Assembly: GCF_034555935.1 (NCBI RefSeq)
Contig: NZ_JAYDCJ010000003.1
Coordinates: 1,860,001-1,924,000 of the forward strand
Direction of reading: 5' to 3'
Origin: Marinobacter qingdaonensis
Lineage (GTDB): Bacteria; Pseudomonadota; Gammaproteobacteria; Pseudomonadales; Oleiphilaceae
Length of the DNA stretch: 64,000 nucleotides
The translations under genes were made by a program, and so were the position numbers. Below, piece by piece: positions 1 to 9,668 of the stretch. The number at the start of each line of letters is the position of its first letter. The stretch's first letter is position 1. The notes below the pieces were generated by a model. The model did no database searches and was not told the DNA's origin. It saw only the letters and a program-made list of their open reading frames with translations.

Positions 1-782
1 GCGGTCGAGCCAAAGCCGATCCGGGTCAGGAACATCTTCATCTGCTCCCGGGTGGTGTTCTGGCTTTCATCCAGGATGATGAACGAGTTGTTCAGGGTCC
101 GGCCGCGCATGAACGCCAGCGGTGCAATCTCGATCACGCTTTTTTCGATCAGCCGGGTGACCTGATCAAACCCGAGCATTTCGTACAGGGCGTCGTACAG
201 GGGGCGCAGGTAGGGATCGACCTTCTGGGCCAGGTCGCCGGGCAGAAACCCGAGCTTTTCACCCGCCTCCACCGCCGGGCGCACCAGCAGAATCCGCTTC
301 ACCTGCTCGTCCTTCAGGGCTTCCACGGCACAGGCCACGGCCAGCCAGGTCTTGCCGGTGCCGGCCGGTCCGATGCCGAAGTTGATGTCGTGGCTACGGA
401 TGTTGTGGACGTACTTCTGCTGGTTGGCACCCCGGGGCTTGGCCTGCAGTTTCGGGGTCTTGATCACCGTGACCGCGCCGTCATAGGGCACGTCCTCCGG
501 CAGGCGCTCGTAGCCGGTCTCGCGGATGTACAGGTGCACCGTGTCCGGTGAGATCTCGTCGCTGGCCTCGGTTTCCCGGTACAGGTGCCGCACGACCTCG
601 ACCGCGGCGGCGACGTGCTCGGTCTCACCCTGGATCCGGAAGTGGTGGCCGCGGCGACCGATGGTCACCTGCAGGCGCCGTTCGATGTGCTTGAGGTTCT
701 CATCGAACGGGCCGCAGAGGGTGGTCAGGCGGTGCTGGTCCGCCGGGTGCAGGTCGAATTGTCTGGAATCGTGGGTGCTCAA
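1..782 (-). CDS. ybeZ: PhoH-like ATPase (YbeZ type), 3' end cut by the window edge
   Basis: This is a PhoH-family P-loop ATPase, usually linked to RNA metabolism and co-encoded with miaB and ybeY, as here. About 260 residues are visible. The Walker A motif GPAGTGKT is near residue 125, and the Walker B-like segment FIILDESQNT is near residue 235; the C-terminus lies beyond base 1. The frame has an upstream TAA near 821 and no ATG, so I take the TTG at 782, which has GGAG about seven bases upstream. It sits 43 bases after miaB on the same strand, so the two are probably co-transcribed. Family is certain; the precise start is moderately certain. Confidence 0.9.
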   Translation of the reverse strand, partial: MSTHDSRQFDLHPADQHRLTTLCGPFDENLKHIERRLQVTIGRRGHHFRIQGETEHVAAAVEVVRHLYRETEASDEISPDTVHLYIRETGYERLPEDVPYDGAVTVIKTPKLQAKPRGANQQKYVHNIRSHDINFGIGPAGTGKTWLAVACAVEALKDEQVKRILLVRPAVEAGEKLGFLPGDLAQKVDPYLRPLYDALYEMLGFDQVTRLIEKSVIEIAPLAFMRGRTLNNSFIILDESQNTTREQMKMFLTRIGFGST

Positions 783-825
783 AGATGCTCCGTTTGCGTT
801 GGCTTTCCGGTCCAGGGGTTACCGC

Positions 826-2172
826 TCAGTGCAGCTGGTCGTCGACGGGATGACCCCGCAGCGAATTCGGGTAGGCCTCCACGATGTCGACGTCGATAAA
901 GTGGCCGACCACCTCGGGATTCGGATGCCGGAAATTGACGATGCGATTGTTCTCGGTACGGCCGGCGTACTCGCCGGGGTCCTTCTTGGACAGGCCGGTC
1001 ACCAGGATACGCTGGGTGGTGCCCACCATTTTCCGGCTGATGTCCATGGCCTGCTGGTTGATGCGCTGCTGCAGGATCGCCAGGCGCTCCTTCTTGACGT
1101 CCATCGGGGTGTCGTCCGGGAGGTCGGAGGCCGGCGTGCCGGGGCGCGCGCTGTAGATAAAGCTGAAGGACACATCGAAGCCGATGTCGTTGATCAGCTT
1201 CATGGTGTCCTCGAAGTCCTTGTCGGTCTCGCCCGGGAAACCGATGATGAAATCGGACGAGAAGCTGATGTCCGGGCGGATCTTGCGCAGACGCCGGAGC
1301 TTGGACTTGTACTCCAGGGCCGTGTGACCGCGCTTCATGGCCGCCAGGACCCGATCCGACCCGCTCTGCACCGGCAGATGCAGGTGGCTGACCAGTTCCG
1401 GTACCTGTTCGTAGACCTCAATCATGGCGTCGGTAAACTCGACCGGGTGCGAGGTGGTGTAACGGATGCGGTCGATGCCGTCGATGGTGGCGATCAGGGT
1501 GATCAGTTCCGCCAGGTCCATGGTGTCGCCGTCGTGGGTTTCACCCCGATAGGCGTTGACGTTCTGACCCAGCAGATTGACTTCCCGCACACCCTGGGTG
1601 GCCAGATGCGCCACCTCGGCAATCACATCGTCGGCTGGACGGCTGACTTCCTCGCCGCGGGTGTAGGGCACCACGCAGAAGGTGCAGTACTTGCTGCAGC
1701 CTTCCATGATCGAGACAAAGGCGGAAGGGCCATCGGCGCCCGGTTCCGGCAGGTTGTCGAACTTTTCAATCTCCGGGAAGCTGACGTCCACCACGCCCAC
1801 GCCATTTCCCTTGGCCCGCACTTCCGTGATCATGTCCGGCAGGCGGTGCAGGGTCTGCGGACCGAACACCATATCCACGTAGGGGGCCCGGTCGATGATG
1901 GCCTGACCTTCCTGGCTGGCGACACAACCGCCAACACCGATGATCAGATCGGGCTTGCTGTTCTTCAGGGATTTCCAGCGGCCGAGCTGGTGGAACACTT
2001 TCTCCTGGGCTTTCTCCCGGATGGAACAGGTGTTCAACAGCAGGATGTCCGCGTCTTCCGGCGTGTCGGTCATCTCGACGGTCTCACCGGTGCGCAGCAG
2101 GTCCGCCATGCGGGATGAATCGTACTCGTTCATCTGGCAGCCGTGGGTTTTGATGTACAGCTTCTTGGCCAT
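826..2172 (-). CDS. miaB: tRNA-2-methylthio-N6-dimethylallyladenosine synthase MiaB
   Basis: This radical-SAM methylthiotransferase converts i6A37 to ms2i6A37 in tRNAs. At 448 residues it has the usual length. The N-terminal MTTase domain carries three cluster cysteines: [12 protein letters not shown] (Cys12), [11 protein letters not shown] and [11 protein letters not shown]. The radical-SAM CxxxCxxC motif appears as CSKYCTFC in the middle, and a TRAM domain closes the protein. The frame stays open far upstream, but the family's N-terminus ([12 protein letters not shown]) fixes the start at 2172. It is divergent from trmH and upstream of the PhoH-like gene. A TATAAT box lies on the minus strand at 2257-2252. 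Confidence 0.97.
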   Translation of the reverse strand: MAKKLYIKTHGCQMNEYDSSRMADLLRTGETVEMTDTPEDADILLLNTCSIREKAQEKVFHQLGRWKSLKNSKPDLIIGVGGCVASQEGQAIIDRAPYVDMVFGPQTLHRLPDMITEVRAKGNGVGVVDVSFPEIEKFDNLPEPGADGPSAFVSIMEGCSKYCTFCVVPYTRGEEVSRPADDVIAEVAHLATQGVREVNLLGQNVNAYRGETHDGDTMDLAELITLIATIDGIDRIRYTTSHPVEFTDAMIEVYEQVPELVSHLHLPVQSGSDRVLAAMKRGHTALEYKSKLRRLRKIRPDISFSSDFIIGFPGETDKDFEDTMKLINDIGFDVSFSFIYSARPGTPASDLPDDTPMDVKKERLAILQQRINQQAMDISRKMVGTTQRILVTGLSKKDPGEYAGRTENNRIVNFRHPNPEVVGHFIDVDIVEAYPNSLRGHPVDDQLH

Positions 2173-2310
2173 GGGTCTCAACGTATTCTGGTGGATGGTG
2201 CGCCAGGGCTCGGCATACGGATGTGCAGGCGCGAACAAAAAGGAACTGCGTATTATAACGGGGTGCTCAATCCGCAACCACCATTGTCTCGGCTTGTTGC
2301 TAGTTCCCTG

Positions 2311-2319
2311 TGGTATTAT
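2311..2319 (+). promoter_or_regulatory. Candidate extended -10 promoter for trmH
   Basis: TGG followed by TATTAT (2314-2319) forms an extended -10 element 35 bases before the trmH start. There is no good -35 box at ideal spacing. It lies in the 181-base divergent miaB/trmH intergenic region. Assigned by eye only. Confidence 0.3.
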
Positions 2320-2353
2320 CTGTGACTTTCTTATTCTGCGAACCTGTACTGTC

Positions 2354-3064
2354 ATGACCCCTGAACGTCTCGCCCGGATCAAACAAACCCTGGACACCCG
2401 CCAACCGGATCTCAGCGTGCTCACCGACCAGGTCCACAAGCCCCGAAACCTGTCGGCCATCATTCGCTCTTGCGACGCCTTCGGGCTGGCGAACATGCAC
2501 GTGGTTTGGCCGCGGGAGGGCTTTCGGGCGTTCCGCAAGACCGCCGGTGGCAGCTACAACTGGGTCACCACCCACACCCATCGCACCATGGCTGACGCCA
2601 TCACGGACTTGAAAGGGCAGGGGCATAAGCTGTACGCCGCGCAGTTGTCCGACCGGGCGGTGGACTACCGCGAGGTGGATTTCACCGTGCCCTGCACGGT
2701 GATCCTCGGCAACGAGGTGGATGGCGTGAGCGCCGATGCGGCCGACCAGGCGGATGAGCACATCGTGATCCCGATGATGGGCATGGTGGAGTCACTGAAC
2801 GTCTCTGCCGCCTGCGCCATCATCCTGGCCGAGGCCCAGCGCCAGCGCAAAGCGGCCGGGCTGTACGATTACACCCGCCTGCCCGAGGAGGAGTACCTGC
2901 GCCTATTGTTCTGCTGGTGCCAACCCGCGGTCAAACGCTATTGTGACGATCGCAATCTGCCTTATCCCCCCATTGATCCGGAGACGGGCGAGCTGATCGA
3001 CGGCGTCGGATGGATGAAAGAAGTCCGCAAGCTGCGGCATCCGGATCTGGATCACGCCGAGTAA
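2354..3064 (+). CDS. trmH: tRNA (guanosine(18)-2'-O)-methyltransferase TrmH
   Basis: This SPOUT-family enzyme 2'-O-methylates G18 of tRNAs using SAM. It has 236 residues, close to E. coli TrmH (229). SpoU motif 1 is seen in [13 protein letters not shown] near residue 32. The knot motifs are [10 protein letters not shown] and [13 protein letters not shown] around residues 115-160. A C-terminal extension follows and ends near the LRHPDLDH segment. I chose the ATG at 2354 because the family N-terminus ([14 protein letters not shown]) begins there; the longer open frame upstream overlaps miaB in antisense. It is followed by a 133-base gap before the DUF2235 gene. Confidence 0.93.
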   Translation: MTPERLARIKQTLDTRQPDLSVLTDQVHKPRNLSAIIRSCDAFGLANMHVVWPREGFRAFRKTAGGSYNWVTTHTHRTMADAITDLKGQGHKLYAAQLSDRAVDYREVDFTVPCTVILGNEVDGVSADAADQADEHIVIPMMGMVESLNVSAACAIILAEAQRQRKAAGLYDYTRLPEEEYLRLLFCWCQPAVKRYCDDRNLPYPPIDPETGELIDGVGWMKEVRKLRHPDLDHAE

Positions 3065-3197
3065 AACGAGACCTGGTCGTCTTGTCGGTGTCCGCCGGAT
3101 TGAGTACCGTTGAGTGTAACTGCCAAGCTTCCCACAATGCTTGGCGGCGTGGGCAGGGATAGCCCACGGATCTCGCCCGAAACTGACAAGGACTGTC

Positions 3198-5213
3198 ATG
3201 CACATCAAGCCCTTTGCTCGCCTCAACGCGGGCGACTTGCCGTTCGCTGAATCGCCCGATCTGGCTGCCCAGTTTTTCAAACGTTCGGAACTTCATCCCG
3301 GCACCCCAACCCTTCAATTCAACTGGGCCAGTCTGTCTGGGCTTAACGCTTTTGCCCCGCCAGAGGTGATTCGAGCCCAGGTATTGTCTGGCCTGGCAAG
3401 CGGGAAGCTTATTCTGGTCCACGACGCGCTGTCGCCAGAGCGACCACAGTTGCCGCTGGCGGTTTGGGTGCCGGATTCGGGAGCCCGGCATGGTGGCGCC
3501 TGGATTGCCGGCGCTGCTGGCCGCAGCCTCGCGCTAAGTGATGGTATTGAGCGACTGAACCGCGCGGGCAAGACTCCCCAGTCGTTGGGCCTCGCGGAAC
3601 AGGCGGGACCCTCCAATGCCGGGGGCAAGGAATCTCGCGACTCAGCTCAGGCCGCAGACGCTGGTCCGAAGGACCATCGCTTGTCGTTACCATTGGGCGC
3701 GGCGGCAGGAGTGGCTGCGCTTGCAAACGCGGCTGAGTCTGAAGAGGAGCGCCCCGGTGACGATGCCCAGCTGATCGATCTGACTGTCGGCATATTCACC
3801 GACGGAACCCTGAACAATTACCAGAATATCCAGGAGTTCAGGGAACGCCTGGAAAAAGAGTGCCTGATCCCCCTACGCGGCCGCTCTCAAGATATTGAAG
3901 AGTGCCAGACCCGGTTGGGATTGCTGCTTGGGGAGAGCTACGCCAATGAGCCCACCAATGTTGTAAAGCTCTTTTCGCTGTATCAGGACGGAGAAGAAGT
4001 CCGTGATGGTGTGAAGAAGGTGTTTATCAAGGTATACGAACCCGGGGTCGGAACTCGTTCGGGCGACGACGATTCGCTTTGGGGCATGGCCACAGGTCTC
4101 GGGGAGACGGGCGTTCAAGCGCAGGTTGATAGAGCTTTCGCAGAGGTGGCTTATCGATTGAGCGCCGAAGTTGATATTTCCAAAGTGCGCAGCATTCAGT
4201 TTGATTTGTTTGGTTTCAGTCGAGGCGCAGCGGCATCCAGGCATGCGGCAAACGAGATACTCTCTGGATCTGAGGGAGCGCTAGGTCGGATTTTTCGAGA
4301 TACAGGCGTTTTTTGGTCCGGTCGATTTAGCGTGAGGTTTATGGGGTTATTTGACACAGTTGCAGGGGTTGTAAATCCACTCAGGTTCGATTTTTCGGCG
4401 GGGAACGAGAGAAATCAACCGGTGGATATTCACCTGGATCCAGGAAAATTGGGGCGGGTGGTCCACATTGCAGCGTTGGATGAGTTCAGGGCTAACTTTG
4501 CACTGAATAGCATTTGCAACTCTGCGGATAAAACTCCCCATAATTTCAGAGAAATATATTTGCCGGGAGCTCACTCGGACATAGGAGGGGGTTACAGTGA
4601 TGTCCAAGTAGAAGACCTGCTCTTGTATCCTGAATTGCAGGTAACAGGTCGCGATACCCAGTGGCCAAGAAAAACCTTGGAGTGGGACAACTTGCAGGGA
4701 ATAAAAAGGAGGGAGGAAGCCGCAGGTTGGATTGGAGATTTCAGTCTGCAGATGGCTGATGAAACCCAACCCTCTATTCAGCTTGATGAGACCTTTGATC
4801 ATCACCCCTTACCTTATGGACGGGTCAGCCTTGAATTGAAATTCAGGAGAAAGGTTCTCGGGGGGCTGTCGGGCGTTCCGTTGCATCTTATCCACAGTCT
4901 CGCAACACATGAAGGTGTGCCCTTGTCAGATCTCGGTGGGAGAGATGACTTGGGAATCGTGCCGGAACTGTCTGCCATTTATGACGAGCTCTCAACAAAG
5001 GTTTTGGCCGGTGAGAATGTGCCAATTCTGGAGCAATCCCACCGAGACCTTCTAAAACAGCGGTACGTCCACCATTCTCACCACTTCAATGCATTCAGGT
5101 TGCTTGCATTGGATGAGATTGGATACTTGGAACCGCCATTCCGAGCTCTTCACTCGTCGCAGCCTGAGGCTTCATACCAACGAGCTATTTATTGGAACGA
5201 AACTAAGGATTAA
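3198..5213 (+). CDS. DUF2235 (Tle1-like) alpha/beta-hydrolase, putative T6SS phospholipase effector
   Basis: This 671-residue protein has a DUF2235 domain from about residue 195, opening with VGIFTDGTLNN. The nucleophile elbow GFSRGAA places the likely catalytic serine at 341. MGLFDTVAG and PGAHSDIGGGY follow (His459, Asp461), matching Tle1-type phospholipases of type VI secretion. The first 190 residues match nothing I recognise and could be a delivery or adaptor region. No signal peptide is seen. The next gene, four bases on, encodes a small lipoprotein typical of an immunity partner. Base composition is visibly AT-richer than neighbouring housekeeping genes, suggesting acquisition. No vgrG, hcp or PAAR gene is in the window. 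Domain is certain; the effector role is inferred. Confidence 0.85.
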   Translation: MHIKPFARLNAGDLPFAESPDLAAQFFKRSELHPGTPTLQFNWASLSGLNAFAPPEVIRAQVLSGLASGKLILVHDALSPERPQLPLAVWVPDSGARHGGAWIAGAAGRSLALSDGIERLNRAGKTPQSLGLAEQAGPSNAGGKESRDSAQAADAGPKDHRLSLPLGAAAGVAALANAAESEEERPGDDAQLIDLTVGIFTDGTLNNYQNIQEFRERLEKECLIPLRGRSQDIEECQTRLGLLLGESYANEPTNVVKLFSLYQDGEEVRDGVKKVFIKVYEPGVGTRSGDDDSLWGMATGLGETGVQAQVDRAFAEVAYRLSAEVDISKVRSIQFDLFGFSRGAAASRHAANEILSGSEGALGRIFRDTGVFWSGRFSVRFMGLFDTVAGVVNPLRFDFSAGNERNQPVDIHLDPGKLGRVVHIAALDEFRANFALNSICNSADKTPHNFREIYLPGAHSDIGGGYSDVQVEDLLLYPELQVTGRDTQWPRKTLEWDNLQGIKRREEAAGWIGDFSLQMADETQPSIQLDETFDHHPLPYGRVSLELKFRRKVLGGLSGVPLHLIHSLATHEGVPLSDLGGRDDLGIVPELSAIYDELSTKVLAGENVPILEQSHRDLLKQRYVHHSHHFNAFRLLALDEIGYLEPPFRALHSSQPEASYQRAIYWNETKD

Positions 5214-5216
5214 GGA

Positions 5217-5813
5217 ATGAATCGGATAGTTCCAGCAATCTTGGTCTTTATTTTTTCTATGCCCGGATGTGCTTCGAATAGTTATGAAGAGAAAGAAGAT
5301 TGGTTTTTTCAGCTTGCTACGCCCCTGCATTACGATGTTTGGGTGGAGCATGTGGAATTAGAGTTGTCTGGTGTGCGGCATTGGTATCATCCCGCTGGGA
5401 CAATGAACTGTTGCTGGCGCGGACCTAACGGTCCGAAAGGAATTACCGGAAGACTGGAGCCTTTTCCTAATTTTATCGCTCTTCAGTGGTTCTCTTTGTC
5501 GGAAAGAAAGTATTACCAGAGGCTGATCTCCGTAAAACCGGAGTGGAAAAACCGGATGCGCGAGCTTGCGCCTGTTCAGACAGCCAATGGGGTCAGGCAT
5601 GAGCCCCGACGCTTCTTGGTTTTCGGTCTCGCCCCGGGCGGTGAAATCGTTGTCTGGATCAAGGGTCAAATCGGCAACGAGGTCGAGTTGGCTCGTCTCC
5701 AGGCCAATCAAATCCAAGGTGACCCGCAAGACTATGCCGCCTTGCTGCAAACCTATCGGGACAAGCATGGGGAATACCTGAAGGAAAACGGTATCCCCTT
5801 ATCCGGGTGGTAG
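5217..5813 (+). CDS. Small lipoprotein, DUF2931-like, putative immunity protein for the upstream lipase
   Basis: This 198-residue protein begins with a short signal sequence ending at MPGCAS, so Cys18 could be lipidated, though the lipobox is imperfect. The mature part has VWVEHVELELSGVRHW followed by a glycine/tryptophan-rich GTMNCCWRGPNG segment, which I recall as DUF2931-like. Lipoproteins of this kind commonly sit directly after Tle1-type lipase genes and would block the effector in the periplasm. The start is four bases after the lipase stop, indicating co-transcription. It is AT-rich like its partner. Immunity function is inferred from position and export signal; family assignment is from memory. 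Confidence 0.7.
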   Translation: MNRIVPAILVFIFSMPGCASNSYEEKEDWFFQLATPLHYDVWVEHVELELSGVRHWYHPAGTMNCCWRGPNGPKGITGRLEPFPNFIALQWFSLSERKYYQRLISVKPEWKNRMRELAPVQTANGVRHEPRRFLVFGLAPGGEIVVWIKGQIGNEVELARLQANQIQGDPQDYAALLQTYRDKHGEYLKENGIPLSGW

Positions 5814-5832
5814 CGTCAGAAGTGGGAGGCGG

Positions 5833-6849
5833 TCACTCTTCCCGCGCCTCCAAATACCGTTGCAGTTGTTCCCGCAGCGCTTTTGGCAAGCGGGTGATGG
5901 TCAGGGCATCCTTGTCGCGATCGTAGTAGACCGCCTGGTTCACCAGGTCGGACGAGAAGGACACGCTCATGCCGCCGCCGGAACCGGCGATGCGCACCAG
6001 CTTTTTGACCTTGCGGTGGTCCGGGTGCAGAACGCCGCTTTCCGGCAGTTCGGCAGTTTTGGAGGCGAATTCCTTGAATTTCTGGGGTTCGTTTTCATCC
6101 AGGTAGCCGGACAGCGCCTCGATCTCCACGGGCTCGCCCAGGGCGTGCTGTTCCTTGCAGAATTCGTAGGCCTTGCTGCGCACCTCGCCCGCTTTTTCCG
6201 GTTCCGATGTCTTGGCGAAGGCTTCGACGGCATCGAGAAAGGTCATGGTCTCTTTCTCAACATCCACTTGGTTGGTGAAGCCCGCCAACCGGATAAACAG
6301 CTCGCCGGGCTCGCCGGTGCCGCGACCGTGGATCAGGGTGAGGTAGTTCTCGGCAGAGTTCTCGCTGCGCCAGTCATCCAGTTCAATCCGAACCGCCAGG
6401 TTAAGGCGTGACAGGCTCAGTACGTCGGTGGCGTCCAGGGCCTGGTTGCCGTCAAAGCGCATGGCGCTGTCGCTTTCCAGAATCAGCAGGTAAACCACCT
6501 CGGCGTCGGCCAGGGCCTCATGGACGATCATCAAATGGCCCTGGAATTCCTCCTGGCAGCCGGTCAGCAGTTCCTGCCATTGCCCGAACAGGCGGTCGGT
6601 CATGGAGCTGAAGCTCTGCTTGTCCTCCAGGTAGTCCTTCAGCCAGCCGCTGAATGGGCTTTCACCAATGTCCTCCGAAAACCGGCCGTATTTCTTGCCG
6701 GGTTTGCTGTTGAACAGGCGCTTCATCTGTTTGTGCAGGGACTCGTAGTCGCCGCCCGGTTCGGCAAGCGCCTCGCCGGATTGCATTCGGGCGGGCTGGC
6801 CCGGTTGGTACTGACTGCCAAAAGCGGTGCGAAGGTGTTTGATGGCCAT
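5833..6849 (-). CDS. yejK: Nucleoid-associated protein YejK (NdpA family)
   Basis: This is a 338-residue member of the 37-kDa nucleoid-associated protein family (E. coli YejK, 335 residues), which binds the chromosome and interacts with topoisomerase IV in E. coli. The N-terminus MAIKHLRTAF matches the family start and fixes the ATG at 6849. The C-terminus VYYDRDKDALTITRLPKALREQL is also typical. It is convergent with the lipoprotein gene, with only 19 bases between stop codons and no clear terminator there. Upstream lies the cysN terminator, so yejK must have its own promoter in the short 6850-6929 gap or rely on read-through. Confidence 0.9.
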   Translation of the reverse strand: MAIKHLRTAFGSQYQPGQPARMQSGEALAEPGGDYESLHKQMKRLFNSKPGKKYGRFSEDIGESPFSGWLKDYLEDKQSFSSMTDRLFGQWQELLTGCQEEFQGHLMIVHEALADAEVVYLLILESDSAMRFDGNQALDATDVLSLSRLNLAVRIELDDWRSENSAENYLTLIHGRGTGEPGELFIRLAGFTNQVDVEKETMTFLDAVEAFAKTSEPEKAGEVRSKAYEFCKEQHALGEPVEIEALSGYLDENEPQKFKEFASKTAELPESGVLHPDHRKVKKLVRIAGSGGGMSVSFSSDLVNQAVYYDRDKDALTITRLPKALREQLQRYLEAREE

Positions 6850-6874
6850 GCTCGGAATCTCTAGCTGCGGGTAC

Positions 6875-6912
6875 AAAAAAAGCCCCGGAGGCACACCTGG
6901 CCAGCGGGGCTT
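6875..6912 (-). terminator. Rho-independent terminator after cysN
   Basis: On the minus strand AAGCCCCG (6912-6905) pairs with CGGGGCTT (6887-6880), followed by a run of T residues ending at 6875. It directly follows the cysN stop and precedes yejK. Confidence 0.85.
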
Positions 6913-6929
6913 GTGTGAAACCCTTAGGG

Positions 6930-8588
6930 TCAGATGCGCTTGTTCCGGATCAACTGTTGAACCAGTTGGCCGACGGCGGCAGGAATTTCCTGCTCGGTGT
7001 CGGCAGAAACGGAGGCAGAGGCTACATCGGAACCCAGGTTAACCGCAACGGCGATCAGGCCGTGGGCCGACAGCAGTTGTGCAGTGCGACGACGGTCGTC
7101 GGCGTTGCCGGCGTTGTCCTCATTCACCACCACCGCGGTCTTGCCCTGGTCGAACAGGGCGCGCTCCATGGCGAGCGCCAGGGCCGGCGCCTGCTTGCCA
7201 CTGCAACCAATGATCGCGGGTTTCTGGGCCAGTCGGCGCTCCCGCTCTTCGGCGGTAACCGGGTCCAGGGACTCCAGATCGTCGGCCAGGCCTGCAATCA
7301 TGCCGGCGCCAACGGTGACGTTGGTCAGTCGGTCGATGACGATGAAACTGCCAGTGGCGTGGTTTCGCTGGTAGGCGTCAAAGGCCACCGGCTGGTTCAG
7401 GGTCAGTTCGCACAGGCCGATTTCGTTCAGTTGCAACTGGCTGGGGTTGGCTTGCTGCTCCAGCGTGTTGACGTCGGTCTGGTGATGGATTTTCTTGACG
7501 GTAGCCGAGGTAAACGTGGGCCCGAGCTTGATGTCGTACAGGCGACCGGTCTCCAGCGGGGCGTCGGTCATCCACACGATGTTGGCGTTGAAGCGGTTGT
7601 CCACTTCCGGCTCGTCGTCGGCCTTGACCAGCATGTCGCCACGGCTGACGTCGATTTCGTCGGTCAGGGTCAGGGTCACGGCCTGATCGATGTAGGCTTC
7701 CTCAAGGTTGCCATCGAAGGTGACGATGTCTTTGACGGTGCTGGTCTTGCGCGAGGGCAGGGCCATGACCTTGTCACCCGGGCGAACCACGCCGGAGGCG
7801 ATGGTGCCGCAGAAACCCCGGAAGTTGAGGTTCGGGCGGGTGACGTACTGGACCGGGAAGCGGAAATGCTCCAGGTTCTTGTCCCGGGAGATTTCAACGG
7901 TCTCCAGGATTTCCATCAGCGGCTGGCCGGTGAACCAGGGCGTGTTCTCGCTGCGGTTGACGACGTTGTCGCCTTCCAGGGCGGAGAGCGGCACGAAGCG
8001 GATGTCCTTGAGGCCGAGTTTGGCGGCGAACGCCAGGTACTCGTCCTTGATTTCGTTGAAACGCTCTTCGCTGAAATCCACCAGGTCCATCTTGTTCACG
8101 GCCACCACGATGTGGCGGATACCCTGCAGGGACGCGATATACGAGTGCCGGCGGGTCTGGGTCAGCACGCCGTGGCGGGCGTCGATCATCAGGATCGCCA
8201 GCTGGGCGGTGGAGGCACCGGTGGCCATGTTCCGGGTGTACTGCTCGTGGCCCGGGGTGTCGGCGATGATGAACTTGCGCTTGTCGGTGGAGAAGAAGCG
8301 ATAGGCGACATCAATGGTGATGCCTTGCTCCCGCTCGGCCTGCAGGCCATCCACCAGCAGGGCCAGGTCCAGCTTCTCGCCGGTGGTGCCCATCTTGGCG
8401 CTGTCGGATTTCAGGCTGGCCATGTGATCTTCATAGATCATCTTGGTGTCGTGCAGCAGGCGGCCGATCAGGGTGCTCTTGCCATCGTCGACGCTGCCGC
8501 AGGTCAGCAGACGCAGCAGTTCCTTGTTTTCGTGCTGTTTCAGGTAGGCCTGAATATCTTGTGCAATCAGATCAGACTGGTGTGACAT
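6930..8588 (-). CDS. cysN: Sulfate adenylyltransferase subunit 1 CysN with degenerate C-terminal APS-kinase-like tail
   Basis: This is the GTPase subunit of ATP sulfurylase; with CysD it makes adenosine 5'-phosphosulfate. It has 552 residues: P-loop GSVDDGKST at 31-39, then DTPGHEQYT and NKMDLVD, then the EF-Tu-like beta-barrel domains to about residue 455. E. coli CysN ends near there (475 residues). The extra 96 residues (457-552) read like the first half of APS kinase, with GCSGKQAP where CysC has its P-loop GLSGSGKS, then [10 protein letters not shown] and VVNEDNAGN. The P-loop lysine/serine is lost, so kinase activity is unlikely. It starts one base after the cysD stop and ends at a strong terminator. 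Confidence 0.94.
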   Translation of the reverse strand: MSHQSDLIAQDIQAYLKQHENKELLRLLTCGSVDDGKSTLIGRLLHDTKMIYEDHMASLKSDSAKMGTTGEKLDLALLVDGLQAEREQGITIDVAYRFFSTDKRKFIIADTPGHEQYTRNMATGASTAQLAILMIDARHGVLTQTRRHSYIASLQGIRHIVVAVNKMDLVDFSEERFNEIKDEYLAFAAKLGLKDIRFVPLSALEGDNVVNRSENTPWFTGQPLMEILETVEISRDKNLEHFRFPVQYVTRPNLNFRGFCGTIASGVVRPGDKVMALPSRKTSTVKDIVTFDGNLEEAYIDQAVTLTLTDEIDVSRGDMLVKADDEPEVDNRFNANIVWMTDAPLETGRLYDIKLGPTFTSATVKKIHHQTDVNTLEQQANPSQLQLNEIGLCELTLNQPVAFDAYQRNHATGSFIVIDRLTNVTVGAGMIAGLADDLESLDPVTAEERERRLAQKPAIIGCSGKQAPALALAMERALFDQGKTAVVVNEDNAGNADDRRRTAQLLSAHGLIAVAVNLGSDVASASVSADTEQEIPAAVGQLVQQLIRNKRI

Positions 8589-8589
8589 C

Positions 8590-9498
8590 TTAGAAATACC
8601 CTTCCCGCTTCTTCTGTTCCATGGAGCCGGCTGAATCGTGGTCAATGACCCGGCCCTGACGCTCGGAGCTGGTGGCCAGCAGCATCTCCTGAATGATCTC
8701 CGGCAGGGTGTCTGCCTCGGATTCGATGGCGCCGGTCAGCGGGTAGCAGCCCAGGGTGCGGAAGCGCACCGATTTCATCATCGGCTTTTCGCCTTCCTTC
8801 AGTGGCATGCGGTCGTCGTCCACCATGATCAGGGTGCCGTCGCGCTCCACCACCGGGCGCTTGGCGGCGTAGTACAGCGGCACGATCTCGATGTTCTCGA
8901 GGTAGATGTACTGCCAGATGTCGAGCTCGGTCCAGTTGGAGAGCGGGAAGACGCGGATGCTCTCGCCCTTGTTGATCTTGCCGTTGTAGATGTTCCACAG
9001 CTCGGGGCGCTGGTTTTTCGGATCCCAGCGGTGGTGTTCGTCACGGAACGAGTAGACCCGCTCCTTGGCCCGGGACTTCTCCTCGTCACGGCGGGCGCCA
9101 CCGAAGGCGGCGTCAAACTTGTACTTGTTCAGCGCCTGCTTGAGCGCCTGGGTCTTCATGATATCGGTGTGCTTGGCACTGCCGTGGGTGAAAGGCCCAA
9201 CCCCCTGCTTGATCCCTTCCTCGTTCTTGTGAACGATCAGGTCGAGACCGTATTCCTTAACCTTGCGGTCCCGGAAGTCGATCATGTCCTTGAACTTCCA
9301 GGTGGTGTCCACGTGCATGAGCGGGAAGGGGGGCTTGCCCGGATAGAAGGCTTTGCGGGCGAGGTGCAGCATTACCGCTGAGTCCTTGCCGATGGAGTAA
9401 AGCATGACCGGGTTGTCGAACTCGGCTGCCACTTCCCGGATGATGTGGATGCTTTCCGCTTCCAACTGTTTCAGGTGCGTGAGGTTGTATGTGGTCAT
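8590..9498 (-). CDS. cysD: Sulfate adenylyltransferase subunit 2 CysD
   Basis: This is the catalytic PP-loop adenylyltransferase subunit of ATP sulfurylase, which activates sulfate with ATP for cysteine synthesis or sulfation. It has 302 residues, the same size as E. coli CysD. The N-terminus is [16 protein letters not shown]. The pyrophosphatase-loop motif [13 protein letters not shown] is at about 36-48. Downstream are [15 protein letters not shown] and [10 protein letters not shown]. It is first in a two-gene operon with cysN. The 170-base upstream gap holds A/T-rich promoter-like sequence and a near-palindrome at 9600-9621. Confidence 0.97.
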   Translation of the reverse strand: MTTYNLTHLKQLEAESIHIIREVAAEFDNPVMLYSIGKDSAVMLHLARKAFYPGKPPFPLMHVDTTWKFKDMIDFRDRKVKEYGLDLIVHKNEEGIKQGVGPFTHGSAKHTDIMKTQALKQALNKYKFDAAFGGARRDEEKSRAKERVYSFRDEHHRWDPKNQRPELWNIYNGKINKGESIRVFPLSNWTELDIWQYIYLENIEIVPLYYAAKRPVVERDGTLIMVDDDRMPLKEGEKPMMKSVRFRTLGCYPLTGAIESEADTLPEIIQEMLLATSSERQGRVIDHDSAGSMEQKKREGYF

Positions 9499-9599
9499 GA
9501 TGTTCCGTTGCCGCCGTGCGGGCCTCGATGGCTGTGCAAATTTGACCTAATACTATACCAGAGCCGGCAAGGGTATAAGAAGCGGAGCAACTAGAGTTT

Positions 9600-9621
9600 G
9601 GCGTTATAATAATATAGCGCC
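9600..9621. promoter_or_regulatory. 22-bp imperfect palindrome upstream of cysD
   Basis: The sequence begins GGCG, ends CGCC and has an AT-rich middle; 18 of 22 positions are symmetric. It lies between the PilZ gene stop and the cysD start, about 100 bases from cysD. It could be an operator or part of a promoter; no regulator is assigned. Confidence 0.3.
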
Positions 9622-9668
9622 GGGGCGGCGAGGTGCCCTAGCCGATGGGGGTAGCCGGGCTGCCTCGG

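Noticed and set aside
526..2118. 530-residue open frame on the plus strand opposite miaB
   Set aside because: It is the antisense shadow of a GC-rich gene; low-complexity composition and no recognisable domain. MiaB on the minus strand has all catalytic motifs.
6915..8585. 556-residue plus-strand open frame opposite cysN
   Set aside because: Antisense shadow of cysN; rich in Gly, Val, His and Gln as expected from the complement of GC-rich codons.
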